A stretch of 64,000 nucleotides of DNA from Flavobacterium flabelliforme (GCF_017948675.1 NZ_JAGFBU010000004.1:310001-374000), one strand, 5' to 3'; numbered from the stretch's first letter, positions 45,058 to 54,834 are shown. The notes: a model not told the origin generated them from the sequence alone. Translations and numbers: made by a program.

Positions 45058-45105
45058 CTGTGGCAGTTTTGTGGATAGTTATAAACTGCCACGATTCTGC
45101 CACAG
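45058..45105. repeat. Inverted repeat between integrase and tRNA-Tyr, possible integrase arm sites
   Basis: CTGTGGCAG (45058-45066) is the exact complement of CTGCCACAG (45097-45105), and CTGCCAC also occurs at 45086-45092. Repeated short sites in front of an integrase gene could be arm-type binding sites. Nearby, TCGTTAA occurs twice at about 45012 and 45022. Confidence 0.45.
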
Positions 45106-45149
45106 AAACTTTGAGCGCTTTTATAAATTTTGACTAGGTGCAGAAAATG

Positions 45150-45182
45150 AAAAAAGCCTGCAAATCGTTGGATTTGCAGGCT
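45150..45182 (-). terminator. Rho-independent terminator after tRNA-Tyr
   Basis: A perfect 12-bp stem (AGCCTGCAAATC with its complement) around a 4-nt loop, followed on the minus strand by a T run (45154-45150). It is 69 nt past the tRNA end. Confidence 0.85.
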
Positions 45183-45250
45183 TAACACTATTTTTGAGGA
45201 CTTTTGAAAATATTGGAAAGCTATCACTTTCTTATCTTCATCCCTTATAG

Positions 45251-45332
<82 letters not shown>

Positions 45333-45459
45333 TAAGCCTTTGAGTACAACAATTGCTTGTTGTTAGCGGTGCAAATATAGAAACAGTTTTTGTTTCTGCA
45401 AACTTATTTTACACTTAATTTTACTATTATTTTTAACGTATTGGTATTGAATAAAATAA

Positions 45460-45485
45460 AAAAATCTCCACTAGGGAGATTTTTT
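45460..45485 (-). terminator. Rho-independent terminator of the TlpA-like gene
   Basis: The stem AAAAATCTCC/GGAGATTTTT with a 6-nt loop lies 22 nt past the stop codon at 45507. It has T-rich flanks on both sides. Confidence 0.8.
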
Positions 45486-45506
45486 ATTTTTGTATTAAAT
45501 GGAGGT

Positions 45507-46673
45507 TTATTTCGCTAAAAGTTCGATTATTTTTGCTCGTAATTCATCACCTCTTAAATCTTTTGCTACTACATGTCCTGATGCATCAAGAATAAAAGTA
45601 GCAGGAATAGATTCTACATGATATTGTTTTGCTATTGGTTCATCCCAAAATTTTAGATTAGAAACTTGTGTCCAAGTTAATCCATCTTTAGCGATAGCTT
45701 CTTTCCATTTGGCAGCATCTTTATCTAAGGATACTCCAATAATGTTAAGACCTTTAGCATGTAATTCTTTATAAATTGCAACAACATTTGGGTTCTCTTG
45801 GCGACATGGTCCACACCAAGATGCCCAAAAATCTACTATTGTTACTTTCCCTAAACTTTCCTTAAGTGAAATTACTTTACCTTCTGGATTAGGAGCTGAA
45901 AAATCTGCTCTTCATTTACCGTCAGTTGTTGGTGCAGATGCTCCAACACCTGTAGGTGCTTTTAGTTCAGTTAATTTAGCTTTTATTGCTTTTCCTGGTT
46001 TAGTATTTTTCAATGACTCTTCTAAACTATTGTATAATTTTTCAGATTTTGCAACATCTGCTGTTGGATCATTTAACATCCCTTGAATAATCAAAGCAGA
46101 AATAAAAGATTTTGGGTGCGTTTCAGCATAAGTTACATATTTAGCTTTTGAAGTAACACTCACTTCTTCTTGCAGTTTATTGAATTCTTTCATCAAACCA
46201 TTGATTACCACAGTATCTTTAGATTGTTGAGCAGCATTCATAGCTTGCATGTTTTTATTTTGAAAATCCATTAATTTCTTTTGGATCTTAGTAGTTTCGG
46301 CAACAAATGAAGTATATTCATCATTATTATAGGTACCGGTAACTTTAGATTTTTGAATACTATCTTTGTCAATCGTGATTTTTACCTCACCATTTTCAAG
46401 TATCAAAGGAATTTTTGCTTGAGCACCTTCTAATTGAATCATGTAAAATGCAGGCTCAGTAATTTTACCTTTCATTTCAAATTTACCATTTTCAACTTTT
46501 ACAGTATCTTTAGCTAGTAATCCCATACCGCTTTCATCTTGTGTTTCTAAGATGATTGTTTTACCATTTTCAATTCCTGTTGCAGTTCCTGTAATGATGT
46601 ATTCGTCTTTACCAACTTTGCTACAAGCGATTAAAACTACAGCTGCCGAAAGCAATAAAATTATTTTTTTCAT
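45507..46673 (-). pseudogene. TlpA-type thiol-disulfide reductase lipoprotein split by in-frame TGA
   Basis: A 388-codon frame. The N-terminal part (lipobox LIACS, then TGTATGIENGKTIILE) is a DUF4369 domain. The C-terminal part has VIVDFWASWCGPCRQEN-like thioredoxin motif (VDFWASWCGPCRQEN), cis-Pro ESIPATFIL, and ends ELLAK. Between them, at 45912-45914, a TGA interrupts (TTDGK, stop, RADFSAPNPEGK). There is no start for an independent second protein. Either a recent nonsense mutation, or a sequencing error, or recoding. Without correction, a 253 aa truncated lipoprotein is made and the reductase domain is lost. Confidence 0.85.
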
Positions 46674-46957
46674 TATTAATTAGTTAATTGAGTTAAGTGT
46701 GCAAAAGTATTTAAATTTATCAAAATTCAAATGATTTTTGAGCCTAAAATTTTGTTATAATTTACTATGACTTAAGTATTGTTTTTTAGGGTTTTACATT
46801 ATTTTGCAATTAGATTTTTTAAAGTTGTTAAATGTTTGTGTAATTCATTCAATAACATCAATTCATATTTAGTTTTAGAAAGTTCGAGTAGGGTAGTAGA
46901 ATTAATTTAGATACTATTTTTATAACTAATTTAAATCTGTAAATTTCAAACATAAAA

Positions 46958-46981
46958 AAAGCATCCCGATAAGGATGCTTT
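46958..46981 (-). terminator. Rho-independent terminator of the DnaJ-KTSC gene
   Basis: AAAGCATCC pairs with GGATGCTTT around a 6-nt loop, followed by T on the minus strand. It lies 27 nt past the stop at 47008. Confidence 0.85.
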
Positions 46982-47007
46982 ACTATTTTTATACTTTTAA
47001 AAGAGAA

Positions 47008-47448
47008 TTAATCTTGATTGATTGTTTTTCTCCAAGTAAAAGAATTTAAAATGTGTCTTTTTGCAAATCTTCCAGGAGAATCAGCATTAACCATTTTTAC
47101 ATAGGTTGCTTTAGGAACACTAATGTATTCATAAACACTACCATTTGAAAAATTAATGATTAATCTACCTTCAACAAACTTATAATCTGAAATAGTTGAA
47201 GTTGATATAGTTTCAGTATATTCAGGTAAGTTCAGTTTTGTAGTTTCTGGATTGATGCTTACTAAAAAGTGGTAGGCTTCAATAATTTTTTTACTGTTTT
47301 CTTCTGCTGCTTTTAATCCAGCTTCATCTCCCTGAAATTTATCAGGATGTGCTTCTTTCATCGCATTGCGATAAATGGTTTTCAAATCTTTAAGCTCTGC
47401 AGTTTTGTCTACATTAAGCAGTTTGCGGTATTCAACTATTTTTTTCAT
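47008..47448 (-). CDS. J-domain protein fused to KTSC domain
   Basis: A 146 aa protein. Residues 1-70 form a J domain with a canonical HPD (KEAHPDKFQGD), and residues 85-146 form a KTSC-like domain (GRLIINFSNGSVYEYISVPK, ending in FAKRHI). KTSC is named after lysyl-tRNA synthetase and usually is 60 aa long. The J domain should stimulate an Hsp70 partner. No obvious neighbour relation; it is flanked by a terminator. Confidence 0.85.
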   Translation of the reverse strand: MKKIVEYRKLLNVDKTAELKDLKTIYRNAMKEAHPDKFQGDEAGLKAAEENSKKIIEAYHFLVSINPETTKLNLPEYTETISTSTISDYKFVEGRLIINFSNGSVYEYISVPKATYVKMVNADSPGRFAKRHILNSFTWRKTINQD

Positions 47449-47617
47449 AAATAAGGTAACTACTTGTCTTTTACTATAAAATCAATATAATTTGATTTCA
47501 AAATCGACAAATTTTTTGCAAAGGTACACTTTTTTTTAATTTTTTGGTTTATGCCAAATAATTTTTAATAAAAAAGTCTATTTTATAAGATTTTAAAAGT
47601 AAGAAATTAAATAAAAC

Positions 47618-47863
47618 TTATTGTTGCGGCTTATTATTCGCTTTATCGAAATTTTTTGATTTCTTTGGATATTTATTATAACTGATGTCACTTGGATTTT
47701 CAATGATAGATTTTATTGTAATCCATTCTCCAACAGCATATTTGGTAGCCATTCTATAGTCTAATAGATATTCACCACAAAAAAAGTTGTTGTTTTCATC
47801 TTTTTCCATTATTCCGGTGTAAACCCCTTTTTGCAACATTCTTTCTTCAGAAGCTTTAGTCAT
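47618..47863 (-). CDS. Small unknown protein
   Basis: About 81 aa from ATG 47863 (MTKASEERMLQKGVYTG); an ATG-like start at 47896 adds residues of poor quality. Contains EKDENNNFFCGEYLLDYR and ends in Gln-rich NNKPQQ. I do not recognise the family. No signal or TM segment. Divergently arranged with the 181 aa gene at 47955, with 91 nt between starts. Confidence 0.6.
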   Translation of the reverse strand: MTKASEERMLQKGVYTGIMEKDENNNFFCGEYLLDYRMATKYAVGEWITIKSIIENPSDISYNKYPKKSKNFDKANNKPQQ

Positions 47864-47954
47864 AATCAATTTGTTTAAAATAATTCTTGGTGGCAAAGTT
47901 AATGAAATATTGTTTGTCTAACTATGATTTACTCTTTCTGATTACCTTTGTAAC

Positions 47955-48500
47955 ATGGAAAAAGATTTTCGCCCAAGTCCTAATTCGTTTAAGAATACTT
48001 TTTGTGTATTTGATGAAATGCCTTTGGATGCCATTAATCATTTAAAAATACAGTATAACAGTAAGTCTGGAAGTACATATTATTACACTAAATCTGGTAT
48101 GTTTCGTTTGTCTAATCATTGGGGAAGACTGGCAAATAGTAAATGGCGTTTAGAGCCTTTAGAACCAGAAACGGAATCAAAATTTAAATTAGGATATGCT
48201 TCTTGGGATCATTTTTATCCTGATAATGCTATCGATGAGCTGTATTATTTAGAAGTGAATTTTGTAAAAAAAATTGTAAATTATCAACATAAAAATAATC
48301 CTAGTTACAATAATAAAGCTATTTTAAGAACTAGTTCTGATACTACAAAACGAATTAAACAAGTTCGTAATCTATTAAATTTAACTTCTTGGGCCAAGTA
48401 TTTTGATTGCGATGATATTGATCTTTTAAGACAAAAAATCATTAATGATCTAATATATACCAATAAAACTTTAGAAGAAATAAAAAAACAGTTCAGCTAA
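47955..48500 (+). CDS. Conserved flavobacterial protein of unknown function
   Basis: A 181 aa protein with no signal peptide. Aromatic-rich start (PSPNSFKNTFCVFDEMPLD) and STYYYTKSGMFRLSNHWGR in the middle, with a helical C-terminus (RVRNLLNLTSWAKYF-like KQVRNLLNL). I recall similar proteins in Flavobacteriaceae but have no function to name. Isolated gene; the convergent response regulator is 23 nt away. Confidence 0.65.
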   Translation: MEKDFRPSPNSFKNTFCVFDEMPLDAINHLKIQYNSKSGSTYYYTKSGMFRLSNHWGRLANSKWRLEPLEPETESKFKLGYASWDHFYPDNAIDELYYLEVNFVKKIVNYQHKNNPSYNNKAILRTSSDTTKRIKQVRNLLNLTSWAKYFDCDDIDLLRQKIINDLIYTNKTLEEIKKQFS

Positions 48501-48523
48501 AAAAACACTATTAGTTCGAACTT

Positions 48524-48919
48524 TTAATCACTGGATGCAATTAGAACTAAGTCGTTTACTGTAACAGGTTTAGATAAGTATCCCAAGATGTTTGCATAGG
48601 TTTTGGACCTGTTTTTATCTTCAATAGCTATAGAAGAGCTTACAATGTAAACAATAATATCTTTTTTTAGTTTTGGTTTAATTAATCCCATTTCTTCCAT
48701 AAATTCCCACCCATCCATTATAGGCATGTTTATGTCTAATAATATTATATCGGGTAAATCAGAATTATTTTTTAGTGAATTATTTAAACTATCAATTGCT
48801 TCTTTTCCATTTTTAAAGGAAGAAGTACTCGAAAACATCTCTGATCGTTGAATTATCTTGTTGATAATAATTTGGTAAATAACATCATCGTCAATTACCC
48901 AAATTGATTTTTTTGTCAT
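48524..48919 (-). CDS. Response regulator receiver protein
   Basis: A 131 aa single-domain receiver. Acidic pocket at VIDDD (residues 10-12), phosphoacceptor Asp62 in LLDINMPIMDGWEF, and Lys in YLSKPVT (near 116). No output domain. The start overlaps the histidine kinase stop by 4 nt, so it is translationally coupled to the kinase and is its probable partner. Confidence 0.93.
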   Translation of the reverse strand: MTKKSIWVIDDDVIYQIIINKIIQRSEMFSSTSSFKNGKEAIDSLNNSLKNNSDLPDIILLDINMPIMDGWEFMEEMGLIKPKLKKDIIVYIVSSSIAIEDKNRSKTYANILGYLSKPVTVNDLVLIASSD

Positions 48920-51759
48920 TGAATATAAATTTTAAATGTACTTCCTATGTTTAGTTTACTTTCTACAGTAATTGTTCCTCCCATTGCATCCACTTGATTT
49001 TTTGTGATGAATAATCCAATCCCTTTTGAATCTAAATTATCAGTAAAGGTTTTATACATCCCAAAAACTTTATCGCCATTTTTATCAAGATCAATTCCTA
49101 TTCCGTTATCCGAAATTTCTAGTATTTTTATATTATTTTCCATTAGTAAACTAATAACAATAATAGGTTTTCGATTAGGATGTTTGTACCGAATGGAGTT
49201 TGAAATAATATTGTACAAGATGCTCTCTAAATAAGCAGGATTATAATTGATTAAAATATTTTCAGGAATGTTAGTTTTAATAATAACTTCATTACTTGAA
49301 ATTTGCTTTGATAATATAGTAGTAACTCTATTAATATAATCTTGCAAGTTCAGGGGTTCTGATACTAAACTAATGTTGGTTCTAATGTTTATTACTTCGT
49401 TGAGATGCAACATGGTTTCGTCAAGCGAACAAGATACTGTTTTGAGTAAAGTCATCATGTCATTTCTTTCTTTTTCAGACTCTGATGATTCCATCAAAGA
49501 AACGATAGATGAAATATTGCTGGTATGTGATCTTAAATTATGTGAAATAATATAAGAAAAATTCAGCAACCTTTTATTTTGTTCTAAAACTAAATCAAAA
49601 GAAGCATTTAAATCTTTTTCAGCTTCTTTTGTTTTAGTCACGTCGATCATAATACCGCGTAAACTAACTGGTTTACCATCTTCAAAAACAATATGAACAA
49701 TATCTCTTAACCAAACTATAGAGCCATCTTTGGCAATCATTCTATATTCGAAATCATGATTCAAATTAGCATCTGTTTGTATTTTTATATAATTCAATAC
49801 CCATTCTTTATCATCGGGATGTATGTGATCAGGCCAAAAAGATTTATTATTGATCCATTCCTCAGGCATATATCCTAATAGATTTTTTACTTTTTGACTT
49901 ACAAAATTATACGTAGCACTTTTAAGGTCAAATTCCCACACAATTCCATCAATTGTGTTAATTAATGATTCAATTCTTTGTTGTGCTTTTTGAATAATAT
50001 TTTCGTTGTATTTCTGAACCGTAATATCTTCTGTAGAAACAATCGTTCTGGCCAAAGATTCCTCATAACCACGAATTACACTCCATCTTAATTTTACATC
50101 TCGTAGTTCTCCTTTTGATGTTTTTATTAATGTGTCTGTTATTAATTGATTTTCCCCTTGTGTTATGGCAAAAATTTGCTTTTTAAAATCAAAGATATAT
50201 TTTTTATCTATAAGACTTGTAAGGCCTTGTGTTAGCTCATCTTTTGTTTTAACGTCATGTAGTTCTAAGCACATCGAATTTACATCAATGATTTTTACTA
50301 ATGAAATGCATTTTTTAACCACTTCTGGATGTTCCTGCAAATAATAAAATACGGTTTCGGGATTTTCACCCATAAGATTTAATTTTTCAAGATAGATTTT
50401 TACTTCAGAGAAATCTTTTTCCCATAATGCAATTGGGTATTCTTCAAATAAACTTTTAAAACGGATTTCACTTTTTTTAATTAATTCTTCTGCTTCTTTT
50501 TTTAACGAAATATTTTCTATAATTGCAATATGGCTAATCACTTTACCTTCTTTCTTTAAAAGTGGCGAAACAGTGAGATTAATCCAAATTATATTTCCTG
50601 ATTTTGTAATGTAGCGCTTCTCTATTGCATAATTATTAGTTATACCTTCTCTAAGTTTATCAATATTTATCAAATCTTCACTCAAATCATCAGGATGAGT
50701 CAATGTTTGATAATTTAATTCCTTAATCTCTTTTTGCGTATATCCTAATAATTGACAATATTGATTATTTACTTGGATAAATCTACCTGTAAACGAGTCA
50801 ATGTGAGCTATTCCTATCGCTGCTTGATCAAAAATAGCTTCAAATTTTATTTCAGAATTAAGTAATTTATTGGCTTGTAAACTTACTAAAGATTGCAATT
50901 CTTGGGGAACTCTTAATAATTTAAATATTAAAAATGCAAATAACGCCGCTAAAAAAAATCCAATGATACCTGGAATAATTATTTGGTACTGAAAGTAATT
51001 CTGCTTTTTGGATATAATATATAATTTCCAATCGCCATCTGGTATTTTTAAGGAAATATTGAAATGATTGGAAAAATCACTTACATTTGGAAGGTAAAAT
51101 GTTTCTTTTTGGTTAACAGTATTATATTTAGAAAACTGAAAGTAATATTTAGAATTATCAATACCATCAACTCCTGCTGATTTTAAGAGCGTCTCTAATT
51201 TTATTATCACAGCTGAAAATCCCCAAAATTTGTTGTTCTCAAAAATAGGCAATCTTCCTACAATGCCAATTCCTCCTTGTTTTAACTTTAGAGGTCCTGC
51301 AAAATACATTTTCTGAGTTTGAATCGATTTTAAAGCCTCTTTTTTTAGATAAGGATCTTTTAAGATATTCAGATTCATTACACTCTCATTTCCTTTAATA
51401 GGATAAGTGTATTTTATAATTCCTTTTGGCACCAATTGTACCGTACTGATATTAGAATTAGATCGAATTAATGATTTTCCTATAGAATCAAAATCCTTAG
51501 GAATACCATGATCATCAATAGTTAGCGCCAGTGTTAAAGTTGCAGTGTAGCAGTTTTTTAATGATTGTTCTATATTTTGACGAATAACATGAAGAATTGT
51601 ATTCATTTCTCGTTGATCATCCTCTTTGGTTATTTTATACTGCTGAAATACAATAAAACTAACTATATAACTCAAAAATAAGAACGTAATAATGCCTGTA
51701 GTTTTTGGTCTGTCAAAGAACCATCTGATGAATATGTTGTGTTTTTTTTGGTATTCCAT
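48916..51759 (-). CDS. CHASE-PAS hybrid sensor histidine kinase
   Basis: A 947 aa membrane kinase. TM1 at about 17-37, a periplasmic CHASE-like sensor domain (50-255), TM2 (261-283), then three to four PAS domains (for example FEAIFDQAAIGIAHIDSF and VWEFDLKSATYNFVSQKVK), a phosphoacceptor region with SYIISHNLRSHTSN, and a HATPase domain with NIISNSIRYKHPN and EISDNGIGIDLDKNG. The H-box His lies in SHN. It ends overlapping the response regulator gene. Ligand unknown. Confidence 0.92.
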   Translation of the reverse strand: MEYQKKHNIFIRWFFDRPKTTGIITFLFLSYIVSFIVFQQYKITKEDDQREMNTILHVIRQNIEQSLKNCYTATLTLALTIDDHGIPKDFDSIGKSLIRSNSNISTVQLVPKGIIKYTYPIKGNESVMNLNILKDPYLKKEALKSIQTQKMYFAGPLKLKQGGIGIVGRLPIFENNKFWGFSAVIIKLETLLKSAGVDGIDNSKYYFQFSKYNTVNQKETFYLPNVSDFSNHFNISLKIPDGDWKLYIISKKQNYFQYQIIIPGIIGFFLAALFAFLIFKLLRVPQELQSLVSLQANKLLNSEIKFEAIFDQAAIGIAHIDSFTGRFIQVNNQYCQLLGYTQKEIKELNYQTLTHPDDLSEDLINIDKLREGITNNYAIEKRYITKSGNIIWINLTVSPLLKKEGKVISHIAIIENISLKKEAEELIKKSEIRFKSLFEEYPIALWEKDFSEVKIYLEKLNLMGENPETVFYYLQEHPEVVKKCISLVKIIDVNSMCLELHDVKTKDELTQGLTSLIDKKYIFDFKKQIFAITQGENQLITDTLIKTSKGELRDVKLRWSVIRGYEESLARTIVSTEDITVQKYNENIIQKAQQRIESLINTIDGIVWEFDLKSATYNFVSQKVKNLLGYMPEEWINNKSFWPDHIHPDDKEWVLNYIKIQTDANLNHDFEYRMIAKDGSIVWLRDIVHIVFEDGKPVSLRGIMIDVTKTKEAEKDLNASFDLVLEQNKRLLNFSYIISHNLRSHTSNISSIVSLMESSESEKERNDMMTLLKTVSCSLDETMLHLNEVINIRTNISLVSEPLNLQDYINRVTTILSKQISSNEVIIKTNIPENILINYNPAYLESILYNIISNSIRYKHPNRKPIIVISLLMENNIKILEISDNGIGIDLDKNGDKVFGMYKTFTDNLDSKGIGLFITKNQVDAMGGTITVESKLNIGSTFKIYIQ

Positions 51760-52050
51760 TTAGCAGCAGTAGGATTTAGGAAACTTCAACATTTAGTTAA
51801 AAAAATAAATATAAAAAAAAATGCAATAAATAAAAACCTCATTTATAATTATTTTGCTTCCTTTCTAATTATTTACTAAAACAATAAATATTTTATTGCT
51901 TTATTTCTTTAAAGTTAACATAAATAAATGCAACAGAATAAAAAAAATAAAATTTATCAAATTAAAACCAATTTAAATTTAATAATTAAGCCGAACTTTG
52001 CCCAAAAATTTCAGTACAATAACTGAGTTTATAATTTAATAAATAGTACA

Positions 52051-52203
52051 ATGGGTAGAAATAACGATAGAAATATAAAAAAACACAACGATAAATTGCA
52101 TAAAGCGCAAGATAAAGTAAAACAAGCAGAGATACTTAGGAAAGAAAAGCTAAAAGAAATTGCTAAAAAATTTAATGAACAAAAGTCTTCTGAAAATAGT
52201 TAA
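52051..52203 (+). CDS. Small lysine-rich unknown protein
   Basis: A 50 aa protein (MGRNNDRNIKKHNDKLHKAQ, then KVKQAEILRKEKLKEIAKK) with many Lys, Asn and Gln and a predicted helix. The same-strand gene begins 11 nt after its stop, so it is likely translated in the 52051-52852 operon. Not recognised. Confidence 0.55.
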   Translation: MGRNNDRNIKKHNDKLHKAQDKVKQAEILRKEKLKEIAKKFNEQKSSENS

Positions 52204-52214
52204 AAATAACACTC

Positions 52215-52457
52215 ATGGAAAAAAGTAAGTTTGATGAAATAAAAAATGGGGTACAGAGTATCATTGATTTTATTGCAGAAAAAAACGCTAAAGAAGCTGG
52301 AAATAAACTAGTTGAAGTTAGTGAAGAATTAGATGAGTTATTAGATTTTGCTGAAGAAGACGATGAACTTATGGAAATAAGTAGGTATCAAGTATTACTT
52401 AATCAATTGCACCAAAAGATTGTTGGTCTAAATGGTCAAACAACAAGTTTAAATTAA
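52215..52457 (+). CDS. Small acidic unknown protein
   Basis: An 80 aa protein, predicted helical and acidic (FAEEDDELMEISRYQVLLN), with no signal peptide. It lies between the Lys-rich peptide gene (11 nt) and the YchJ-like gene (14 nt), so the three form one operon. Not recognised. Confidence 0.6.
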   Translation: MEKSKFDEIKNGVQSIIDFIAEKNAKEAGNKLVEVSEELDELLDFAEEDDELMEISRYQVLLNQLHQKIVGLNGQTTSLN

Positions 52458-52471
52458 TTTTTCAACTTTCT

Positions 52472-52852
52472 ATGAATTTAGTTTTATGTTATTGCGGTTC
52501 TTCAAAAAAATTTGAGCATTGTTGTGAACCAATTATTCATGGAAGTACAAAAGCAAAAACGGCAGCGGAATTAATGCGTTCTCGATATGCGGCTTATGTT
52601 ATTCATGACGCCAATTATTTGATGTTAACTACTCATATTTCTCAAAGAGCTTTCTATACTAAATCTGAGATATTACATTGGGCAACAACGAACAAGTGGT
52701 TAAAATTAGAAATTATAAAAAGCACTGAAAATACAGTCGAATTCAAAGCTTATTTTTTAGATAGTTATCTTAAAAAACAAACGCATCACGAACTGTCTAC
52801 TTTTATTTACGAAGATGAAAAATGGTTTTATAAAGATGGAATTTTTTTTTAG
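52472..52852 (+). CDS. YchJ/UPF0225-like protein with SEC-C-type zinc motif
   Basis: A 126 aa protein starting LCYCGSSKKFEHCCEPII, a SEC-C-like zinc-binding motif, and then AAELMRSRYAAYV with STxxYLxxTTH-like core (ANYLMLTTH). This arrangement is the YchJ (UPF0225) family, of unknown role. The last gene of the operon, followed by a terminator. Confidence 0.85.
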   Translation: MNLVLCYCGSSKKFEHCCEPIIHGSTKAKTAAELMRSRYAAYVIHDANYLMLTTHISQRAFYTKSEILHWATTNKWLKLEIIKSTENTVEFKAYFLDSYLKKQTHHELSTFIYEDEKWFYKDGIFF

Positions 52853-52866
52853 GTAAAGTATTTTGT

Positions 52867-52903
52867 AAAAAACCTCTTTTAAATTAATTTCAAGAGGTTT
52901 TTT
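52867..52903 (+). terminator. Terminator after the YchJ-like gene
   Basis: AAAAAACCTCTT pairs with AAGAGGTTTTTT around a 13-nt loop. T run at the 3' side. 15 nt past the stop. Confidence 0.85.
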
Positions 52904-53037
52904 ATAAAAGGTAAATTACTACTATAATTGATGAAATTCAGAATTAAAATCTTTATTTTCTCATAAAATAAAATTGATATAAAGGCTATATAATTATGGT
53001 TTTAGAGTAATATACTTAATTTTTATTTTTTATAAAA

Positions 53038-53652
53038 TTACTCTTTCGGTATAAATTGGTTAAAGTCAAATCCTTGCAAATAGGAAATTTTCCAAACTCC
53101 GTTTTCTTTTTCTGCTTCTACCTTGTATTCAAATTGATTTCCCCAAGTCCATTTATAAGTTGCTTTATTATTAATGATTTTTACATCTTTTAATGATATT
53201 TTTCCCCAATAATCTTCTGGATTATCTTGACAATTGCACCAAGGATTAGCATCATTACCATAGGGAGGAAGATCACCTATATAATAAACAAGTGTTTTAT
53301 TGCTCATTTTTTGATCAATTGTAAGTACAATTTTTTTATAATTTTCAATAAAACCCTTCGTAAATAAATTAGTATTTATCAATTCAATTACTCTTTTTTC
53401 ATTAAGTTCTAGATCTAATTTGGTGTAAATAGTGTCGGTTTTTTCTTTTTGTAAAGGAACAAAATCTTCAATAGAACTTTCAGTTTCTATCCATTTGTAA
53501 AGATCGCGTGTTAGTTTTTCAAGTTCAGCAACATCGGTTATTTTTTCTAAATTATTTTCCTCAATTTGGTTTGAATTATCAGACTTTTCATTGTCTTTAC
53601 AACCAAAAAAAGAGAATAGAACTAATATAATAATTGGTTTAATATATTTCAT
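53038..53652 (-). CDS. Lipoprotein of unknown function
   Basis: A 204 aa protein with a lipobox (VLFSFFGCKD) and an Asn/Glu-rich spacer. The body has ESSIEDFVPLQKEKTD and WCNCQDNPEDYWG; the C-terminus (YKWTWGNQFEYKVEAEKENG) is beta-like. I do not recognise the family. Same strand as the downstream genes only across intergenic gaps of about 100 nt. Confidence 0.65.
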   Translation of the reverse strand: MKYIKPIIILVLFSFFGCKDNEKSDNSNQIEENNLEKITDVAELEKLTRDLYKWIETESSIEDFVPLQKEKTDTIYTKLDLELNEKRVIELINTNLFTKGFIENYKKIVLTIDQKMSNKTLVYYIGDLPPYGNDANPWCNCQDNPEDYWGKISLKDVKIINNKATYKWTWGNQFEYKVEAEKENGVWKISYLQGFDFNQFIPKE

Positions 53653-53748
53653 TATGGTTTATTTAAACTTTTATAAGATCAAAAAAATGATTAAAAATCA
53701 ATAATTTATATTAATTAGTATTCAAAATTTATTTATTAAGAATTAGAT

Positions 53749-54834
53749 TTAATTTAATATTTCAATTGCTTTTATTATCAAAGGATCAATTCCATTATCG
53801 ATATCTTTTTTTGAATTTTTCAGTTCAATTTTTGCAGGAACTCCAATTCCCTCTAAAGGTATTTTATCAATAGAATAATAAATTTGATTGGAAAGAGTGA
53901 AAGAAATTTTATGATACAAATCAGTGCTAAGCATATCGGATAGCATTCCTGCTGTATTTGTTCCCAGCGTAGTTACGTTTTTTTGCTGATAGAGAGCAAT
54001 GGTAAAATCTTCGGCTGAACTAGCTGTTTTATCATTAGTTAAAATTACTACAGGATTTGCATAATTCACTCCCTGGTTAGGTGTTATATAAATAGGTTCT
54101 AATGTACTTATTGCATCATAATTACCTTTTATTCGTACTGCTTTGTAGTGGGTTATTTTTTTTTCATTCGCTAAGCAAGTAGCGAGTTCCAAACCGCCAT
54201 GACCACCACCATTTGCTCTAATGTCTATAATAATTCCTTTAGTTTTAGAAAATGAATTTAAAATACTATCAAATAAGGATAGCATCAATTGGGTGTCTTC
54301 AATCTCTTTTTTATCATCATAAATACTTTCAAGAGATCCAAAACAGCGTGAAATTCTAACAAATCCTATGTCCGAATTTTGTGACACATAGTACAAATGT
54401 TCATTATTTACAATAGGTCCGATTCCTTTAATTTCCGAAAAGCCATTTTTTTCTAGCGTTTTAAAACTAGTTTCCCAAAGCTCTTTTTCATGACCTTTAA
54501 ATTCTTCTTTAAACACCGAAGGTTTCTTTACTTTATATACTATCTGATCTTTTTTGGAGATTGATATATGACCATCTTTTAATGGAGCAACCATTTCGCT
54601 AAATAATTGTATTAATTCCTTTTCCTTGGTCTTGCGGTTAACTTGTGGTCTAAATATTTTATAGGTTTCATCCCAATCAACTCCTTTTAATTTAAAAAAA
54701 GCATAATTATCTTTGAAAGTGATCCAAAATTTTTCGAAATTTTTTTCAGGTCTGCTTAATTTTTTTTCTGTTTGGCCTTGAATACTAAAACATAAGAGCA
54801 GCATTAGGGTTAAAAAACTAATTTTTATTTTCAT
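53749..54834 (-). CDS. S41 family C-terminal processing-type peptidase
   Basis: A 361 aa protein with a signal peptide (residues 1-20, SIQGQ). The tail-specific protease domain has GIIIDIRANGGGHGG and VILTNDKTASSAEDFTIAL, with Ser in TASSAE as catalytic nucleophile and a downstream Lys-type partner less clear. No obvious PDZ domain, as in the simpler S41 proteins of Bacteroidota. It probably acts in the periplasm. Substrate unknown. Confidence 0.85.
   Translation of the reverse strand: MKIKISFLTLMLLLCFSIQGQTEKKLSRPEKNFEKFWITFKDNYAFFKLKGVDWDETYKIFRPQVNRKTKEKELIQLFSEMVAPLKDGHISISKKDQIVYKVKKPSVFKEEFKGHEKELWETSFKTLEKNGFSEIKGIGPIVNNEHLYYVSQNSDIGFVRISRCFGSLESIYDDKKEIEDTQLMLSLFDSILNSFSKTKGIIIDIRANGGGHGGLELATCLANEKKITHYKAVRIKGNYDAISTLEPIYITPNQGVNYANPVVILTNDKTASSAEDFTIALYQQKNVTTLGTNTAGMLSDMLSTDLYHKISFTLSNQIYYSIDKIPLEGIGVPAKIELKNSKKDIDNGIDPLIIKAIEILN

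Noticed and set aside
45024..45227. 67 aa minus-strand frame between integrase and tRNA
   Set aside because: Its codons run through the terminator hairpin and the inverted repeats; the translation is not protein-like.
27949..45250. CRISPR array in the tandem repeats of the island
   Set aside because: The 45-nt units contain no variable spacers between constant repeats of 25-40 nt, and no cas genes are nearby.
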